DNA of 64,000 nucleotides from Bromus sterilis. Taxonomy: Eukaryota > Streptophyta > Magnoliopsida > Poales > Poaceae. Positions 58,244 through 64,000 of this stretch are shown in pieces; positions within the stretch are counted from its first letter, which is position 1; each line of letters opens with the position of its first letter. The translations under genes were made by a program, and so were the position numbers. Location: positions 66,796,770 through 66,860,769 of the forward strand of contig OX465595.1 in the NCBI GenBank assembly GCA_950022295.1. Direction: 5' to 3'. The notes under the pieces were generated by a model that did no database searches, was not told where the DNA came from, and saw only the letters and a list, made by a program, of their open reading frames with translations.

Positions 58244-59754
58244 TGTAAGTGCATCAAGTGCCCTCCCCTTGAGGTTTTGGAGTTTGATGTCAAAACGGTT
58301 AAGGGACTGATGTGTTTGTGAGTATACACAGGAGAACAATCCCTGATGAGGTGTTTAACCACCAATGTCGACCCCCCAAAATGTTGAGGAACATTGGAGA
58401 AATCGGTGCGTTTCCTGAAGAATGAAGTTGCGCGAAATCCTGAGGAATCAGGATCCTGAAGCGTTCGGTTGAAGCTGAAGCTGAGGATGTTCGCGCTGAA
58501 GACGAAGTTGAAGAGTAGTCTTTGCTAAGACTTTTTATACTTCTTGAGTCGTAGGAAAACACCGCACTATTGGAGGGGTTGAAGAAAACCAGTTCCGAAG
58601 TTCTGAGGAAGTGCTCAATTAGGAATCCTGAAGAAAAACCCTGAGGAAATCTCCTGCAGTAGAAGTTCCGTTCCTCGGGTGTCTGAGACCTTGTTCTTCA
58701 GGACACTGAGGAATCCGTCTTCGGTTGAGGTGTCTGGAGACTGCGGGTGCAGTTCTCCTGAAGAGAGAGTTAACCTCTGCAGTAGAAGTTCAGTCCTCGT
58801 GTGTCTGAGATGTTGTTCTTCAGGACACTGAGGTAACTAACTTCGGTTGAGGAGTCTGGAGAGAGAATACTTTGACCGTGCCACGTGTTGCGTGGTGAGA
58901 GGCTAGAACTTGTCTAGCAACGGTCATTTCCGAGGGCATGAGAGTAATTGCATGCATGGGCATTTATGTCCTTTCACCTCGGGTTGCTCCACGGCTATAA
59001 ATAGCCACCCTCGGCCCCATTTGTGGGTTGGCTGCTCCGAGAGAAAAACTGACACTTGTCATTTGAGAGCAACCCACCTCTGAGGAAACTGAAGAACCTA
59101 TGTGAGGAAATCCACCAGCCTGAGTAGTTGAGCATTTCTGAGGAAGTCGATTCGAGTGATCTGAAGCTTTTTACTCTTGAAGACTGTGATCTTCCAGCCG
59201 GTGTAGAAGTCTTCAGTCTGAGGAAGTCAAGATGCAATTGTGACTTCCCGGAGTGACTGAGTCTGTGAAGGTTTCGGGAGTCTACCTTGAAGACTCACCT
59301 GAGTTATTGGACGGAGTCTGAGGACTTTAGTTCAAGGAGAACAAGGTGAAGACTATGTTTTCTGAGTTGAATCTCAGCCTCTCCAACCAGACGTAGAGTT
59401 GTCACAGCAACTTGAACTGGTCTACCAAATCAATGTCTTCAATCTCTGGTGCTATCTCTTCAACCTCTTAAGCTTCAGTATTTGCTATGTTGACTTCTTA
59501 TGCTTCAGCTCTCCCTCCGCTCTTTGTCTTATTTCTATGCATCTGAAGCACTTCTGCTTATCTGAATTGATTTATTTCTGTTGCATTATGATGAGCTGCC
59601 CTAATGATTACATTCTGTGAAGTTTTATTTCTTCATCATTTTGGTTACTTCTTCAGCTTCATGATTGCTTCAGTCCTGAAGAAAACCAAAATCTGGTAGT
59701 AAAATTGAAAATCTCCCATTCACCCCCCCCTCTGGTCGATATATTGCACTTTCA
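58244..59754 (+). repeat. 3' LTR of the SIRE-clade element
   Basis: 1,511 bp, TGTAAGTGCATCAAGTGCCC...TTGCACTTTCA. It lacks 12 bp present at about 33295 of the 5' LTR and differs elsewhere by scattered single bases. TATA box at 58996-59004. Confidence 0.92.
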
Positions 59755-59759
59755 GTCGG

Positions 59760-62700
59760 GACAACCGTTATCGTTGCCCCTTTCTGGGTGAGTCACGGAC
59801 AACGACATCGGCCAGGACCACCAATACATCGGTGCTTGCCCTGCCATCCCACAAACTCTTGCGGTTACCAACAAGGTGAACTGTCTCCTTACCTTATATC
59901 GCATGTGCTCATGGAAGAGCTCGACTGTCGTACCACAGGGTATCTCACGGCCAACGAGCAAGGACCAGGCCCACGATGGTATCCGCCTGTCCTGTCGTCC
60001 CGATACAATCCCTGTGCGGGCACCGTTGGGTCACCCGAGTCCTTACTTGTAAGGACACTAGTTGATTCGAGTGCCTACCATCAAGTGAAACCAGGAGGAA
60101 TCACCCTGGATGGTACACTTGAAGAGGTTCGACCGATAATTCAGCGGAATGAACTAAAGAGGAATATCCTCATATCATCCCGGTGGTGCTATGCTACCGA
60201 GCCGGCGACAAGAGTGAAATACGAGTCCATCCACTCGTAAGTTAAACTTGAAGCGAGTCGAAGAGTCTCGCCGTTGTAGGTTCCCTTGGGCGTCTGCTCT
60301 GTACCGTACCTGTTGCAGTTATAATAAATTATATCCGCGTCCACTCCTAGAGTGATCACGGCCCGCTATGTAATCCTAGTTGACTATCAATACACAGGGT
60401 TCACTACTGGATATAATATATATATTTAATTGGCAGAATAGGATAAAGGAAGGTACATCAAGGGGCGACAATGACAGGCTATGCAATTGAATAGGATTGT
60501 AACGTAGCAGTAGCAGCAATGCCTAGTGTAATAAATGTACGGAAATGTAGGCGATATCTAGGGAAGGAAAATGGGTTTGCTTGCATGGAAGCTCGACAGT
60601 AGGGGTACGGTCATCGATGAAGTAGTCGAACACAGCAACGTCGGCGGCGGTAGCGGTATCGAGGTCTATCGAATAAGAAGGGGGGAAGAAACAATAAATA
60701 CAAGACAATAAAAGCAATACAAATACAATACAGGGCAGACGCATTGTGAACGCTGTTCTAACGTAGTACAAAGTTCTATGCTCGGAGCGGGAATTCATCC
60801 GGGGACGAAATACCGGCTTCGGATTATTACCGACAGACGGCCCGGAGGGGGAATGTCTCGTGTTTGTTGTGTTAGAGGGGGTGGTAGACATAGCAATAGC
60901 GTATTCGTATTTGTTATATTTTTCTGATCAATTTTCGTGTATAATTTTTTTTGAATCTGACTTACAGTTTAAAAGATATTTAAATTCAAAGTTTAAATAA
61001 ATTAAATGAATTTTTGAATTTCTTTCATATAGTAAATAAGCATTATCCACAACAGTGGAGTTTGACTGGTCAACTGGCAAGGGGGGCCCACATGTCAGCC
61101 TCTGGATATTAAAACAATTCATTTTATTAATTAACTGGCAGTGGGGCCCACCTGTCATACAATGATTATTTTCATTAACTCGTTTAACTTAATTTCCTAC
61201 AGGTGGGACCCAATTGTCAGTGACAGAGGCAACTAACAATTTTCTTAATTTAAACAAATGGCCCAGGGCCCACATGTCATAGACCCAAAGGGTTATTCCC
61301 TGCTAATTAAACGGAGATAATTAGTTAGGGGGTGAGGGTACCCATAAGTGACTGGGGTTACAATTGGTTTTATTAGCAGAGGGCATTTGCCAGAGGGCAC
61401 GCCGGCGGCGAACTGTGCCATGGCGGCGACGTCAGTTTCGGCGAGGGGGTGGCACGGCAGCCAGCACGTGCGAGGCCACACGCGGCTGGGCACGGTGGGC
61501 GGGGCGGCCGAGGGCGCGGCAAGCAAGCAGCGGGTGCACGGCCAGGTCACGGGGAGCGTGGCCTTGGTGTCGCCTACAGGGAGAACGACGAGGTCCCGCG
61601 GCCGACTCCGGCGACCAAAACGCCAACGGATGGGTGGAATCGAACGTGGTGTTCCTCGCGCGCCCATAGGTGCAAAGAAATGGGCGGGGACGACCTCAAA
61701 CAACGATAGCGGTGACTTGCGCGGCGGCCGCAGCGTGGTACTACGGGTTCGGCGACACAGAGCACCAAAAGAAGCGAGAGGAAGGGGGAAACGGAGTAGA
61801 GCTCACCGTGGAGCTCACTATCTGTTCGGGGAGGCGCTGGGAGGGTTGGGTGGCCGGAATTTCTCGGCAAGGCTGCGCAATCGTGGTGAGGGGCGCGACC
61901 CGATTCCAATGATGCGGGGCGTCTGGGCTCGATTCCCAGTTCGAGATGGCGTAGGCGACGACCAGGCGGCGATAGGAAACGACGGCTTTGGTTGGGGGCG
62001 CAGTGGCCGCGCGAGCTCATGAGCCCGCGGCCATGGAGGCTTCGGGAGTGAGGTGGAAGACGAGGGCGAGGGGAAGAAAAGATCCGGCGTCGTCCACGGG
62101 GGTCACGGGATCGTTCTTATCCAAAGGGTGGGCACTATCGCGGCTGGCTGTCGATCTGTGAATGGAGGGCGTCATGGCGTGCGTGCAGCGTGCGTGTGCT
62201 CGACAAGAAGGAGCAGTGGGAGGAGTAAGAAGAGTATAGGGTTGGGCTGGGCCTGGTGGGGTTGCCCTAGGCGTAGATTAGGGATTTCCCCTTTTTGCAT
62301 TTCTTTTCTGCTACTTTTGTTTTATATTTTATTTGGCTGTTTTGGTATTTAATAAAATGTTCCACTGGACCTACTAATCATTTTACATTATGTTTTATTA
62401 CAATAAAAAGTCTTGTCTCCAAATAGGTTCATTTAAATATCATATAAAATACAAATGATTAAGTAGGGCTCCCGTAGCTACTGTTTTGAGTTATTTAAGT
62501 TACTTAAACATTTTAATAAATTTCCATTTCTACATTTTGTTGGCCTACTGATTTTTAGAAAATTTTATAAATATTTTCAAATAAATTTTGATGCAACTTT
62601 TATATACCACTATTATTTAATTTTTCCTAGAGCAATTTAATATCCATCAGTTATTGGTTTTAATTATTTTAGTTGCTTTGGGATCATGACAAAAGTAAGA

Positions 62701-62863
62701 ACATTTTTGTTTAATCAATTGAAGAAGTTTTATCTTGAGTGGCATTAGTATTTTTAATTTAAGTTGAATTATTTCCTTAATGCATTTTTATGAGGATGAT
62801 CATGGTGATAATGTAACCTGATTACCTTAACGACGTGACTAAGCTCTACGGGTGTTACATGGA
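59760..62863 (-). mobile_element. LARD element A, right LTR, part 2
   Basis: The remainder of A's 5' LTR after the SIRE insertion. The minus strand starts TGTAACACCCGTAGAGCTTAG at 62863. It matches 3145-3860 plus 8457-10795 and shows what those pieces looked like before interruption. GC-rich leader at about 61360-62270. On the minus strand near 60780-60850 a frame reads GNNPKPVFRPRMN, matching GNHPEPVFRPRMN in the left LTR and a related phrase in element B. Confidence 0.87.
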
Positions 62864-63900
62864 TTAAACCTTGTGAGCTGACCTACATGATCAAGGCACA
62901 TATGTAATTCTTTCTGTTGTTGCTATGCTGAGTTTGCTGGGATCTGATGGATTATGAGACTATGTTCAGTTTGTGATTGAGTAATATATTTGGTTCTTAT
63001 CTTTTACATTTATGTTCTTGAGTAATTCTTGCATGTTCTCCGTTGTTTTTTATTGCTTTGGCCAAGTAGTAGGTAGTGACTTCAAGAGGGAACGTCATGC
63101 TCGATTGTGAGTTCATGCCCCCTGATGACTAGCTTGAGTGACAGAAACACGAGTCTAGGGGATGTGTTGTTGTCACAAGGGGGAAAAACAACGGTGCTTG
63201 TAACCGCGGTTGCAAGGATTATTTACTTAACACAAAGTTCTTTTAATGCAATTGTCTGTTGCTTTGGGTTTACAGTTTGGGTGGGGCTGGCAACTTAATA
63301 CCAGCGAGATGTTTTGGATAGATATCTCAAGGTGGATGATTAGTACTATATGCAATTGGATTTCGGTCTACTTATTTTGGCGTACCGCCCATGCTTTTGA
63401 GCCTCTTCCTTTCTTTGTAGCATAGTTAGCATTGTGGTGCGTTTTTAATCCTGTCAATTGCCCAGCTGTGATTTGTTTACCTCGCATAGCAGTTTATCGT
63501 CTTTTGGGAGAGAGACATCACTAGTGAACATCACGGGACCCCGATCCATATTCTCATCATTGTTTACACGCTCAATTTATTTCCTGCTTCTACTTTCTAA
63601 TTGCTATTACGATTATCATTATCCCTTGTGTTTGATCCTTTGTAAATAACAAGGCCGAGAGATTGACAACCTCTCTGAACTTCGTTGGGAGCAAAGTTAC
63701 TTGTTGTGTGTGCATTTCCAGGTGAAGTAAGCAACCTCGGTGCCATTGTTCACTTTACCACCTTCTTCTCTATTCCAGAATCCTATGGGAGACAAACTCT
63801 ATCCTCTTCATAGGGGAAATTTGCTGTTATCCTACATCTCACCTTCCACTTGGGGTAAACAACGAAGGGCGAGAATCCATTATCGACTTCCACGCCATCA
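62864..63900 (+). mobile_element. Athila-like LTR fragment, plus orientation (target of element A)
   Basis: Reverse-complement relative of 12351-13310, but in the opposite orientation to the other two Athila-like copies. Matching blocks include ATGGTTTAGACC/TGGATTAAACC, CCTACATGAT, TTCTTGAGTAATTCTTGCATG, GGGGGAAAAACAACGGTGCT, GTGGGGCTGGCAACTTAATA and AACGAAGGGCGAGAA. It begins abruptly where element A ends; its other half must lie left of the window. The right edge is uncertain (63882 or the CCATCA at 63900), because the following bases do not match the known interior. Confidence 0.75.
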
Positions 63901-64000
63901 ACGACCCTGAATATCCTCTAGTTGGGCTTGTAATTTCTTGATTTCCAGGTCCTTGGCTTAAACCATATCTTGGCTTTCCTTTATTTCCTGACGAACGATC
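63901..64000. other. Unassigned 100 bp at window end
   Basis: I see no repeat, primer site or coding motif that identifies this stretch. It may be the interior of the plus-strand Athila-like element or its target. Confidence 0.3.

Larger units (their letters stand above)
33050..59754 (+). mobile_element. SIRE/Maximus-clade copia element with third ORF, whole span
   Basis: LTRs are at 33050-34570 and 58244-59754 and the target duplication GTCGG at 33045-33049 and 59755-59759. The order is LTR, Met-tRNA primer site, gag-protease-integrase-RT-RNase H, a long additional reading frame, a purine tract AAAAAGGGGGAGAT, LTR. Integrase before RT makes it copia; a large frame between RNase H and the 3' LTR is the mark of SIRE/Maximus. 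A Tekay-like element (38006-52145) sits in the RT gene. Without it the element is about 12.56 kb. LTRs are close to identical apart from small indels (for example 12 bp near 33295). It is dead: a stop in gag, YVDN in RT, and a frameshift plus a stop in the third frame. Confidence 0.92.

Noticed and set aside
60523..60891. 122-codon minus-strand frame as a stand-alone gene
   Set aside because: Its ends shift between LTR copies and only a short stretch keeps its phase; listed as a finding, not as a gene.
1..64000. Host protein-coding, tRNA or rRNA genes
   Set aside because: No frame outside retroelement domains resembles a known plant protein, and I saw no cloverleaf or rRNA signature apart from primer-binding sites. 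A homology search could still reveal small fragments.

Overview
The window is plant nuclear DNA from a large, transposon-packed grass genome, probably a pooid (Triticeae, Aveneae or Poeae). The evidence is an Angela/BARE-type copia LTR, an Athila-type gag-protease of the Sabrina/WHAM style, a SIRE/Maximus-clade copia element and a Tekay-type chromovirus with 4 kb LTRs. I found no host gene, tRNA, rRNA or CRISPR array. Nearly every base belongs to LTR retrotransposons nested inside one another.

Layout, outermost first. (0) An Athila-like LTR piece on the plus strand (62864 to about 63900) is the oldest visible layer. (1) Element A, a large non-coding LTR retrotransposon derivative (LARD-like, minus strand), sits against it. 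Its left LTR is 3145-3860 plus 8457-10795, its interior is 10796-12344, and its right LTR is 31787-33049 plus 59760-62863. (2) Four later insertions split A: (a) an Athila-like element whose LTR end is 2839-3144, itself hit by an Angela-like copia element (interior 1-698, LTR 699-2838); (b) a solo LTR at 3861-8451 with target duplication GATTG; (c) an Athila-like gag-protease element at 12351-31786 with duplication GTGAC; (d) a SIRE-clade copia element at 33050-59754 with duplication GTCGG. (3) Two of these were hit again. LARD element B (15473-26683, same family as A, duplication AGTTC) lies in the Athila element. A Tekay-like chromovirus (38006-52145, duplication CCCTC) lies in the reverse transcriptase of the SIRE element.

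Coding content. The Tekay element has an extra 259-codon ORF (42497-43276) ahead of a gag-pol frame (43606-48093) that is broken by one stop codon. The SIRE element has gag-pol (34637-38005, resuming at 52151-53242) with one stop and a YVDN catalytic-site change. It also carries a long third reading frame (54220-57725), broken by one frameshift and one stop and preceded by its own TATA box. The Athila element keeps gag-protease (30022 down to 27986, one stop) but has no reverse transcriptase or integrase. Elements A and B keep primer-binding sites, polypurine tracts and LTRs but encode no recognisable protein, so they would depend on a relative's enzymes.

Most unusual signals: a dsRNA-binding-domain-like ORF in the chromovirus; splice-acceptor-like sites directly before both chromovirus start codons; a palindromic CTATTCGAATAG module shared by three different LTR families; short acidic peptide-coding segments near the 3' part of the same LTRs; and a TATA box driving the third SIRE frame.
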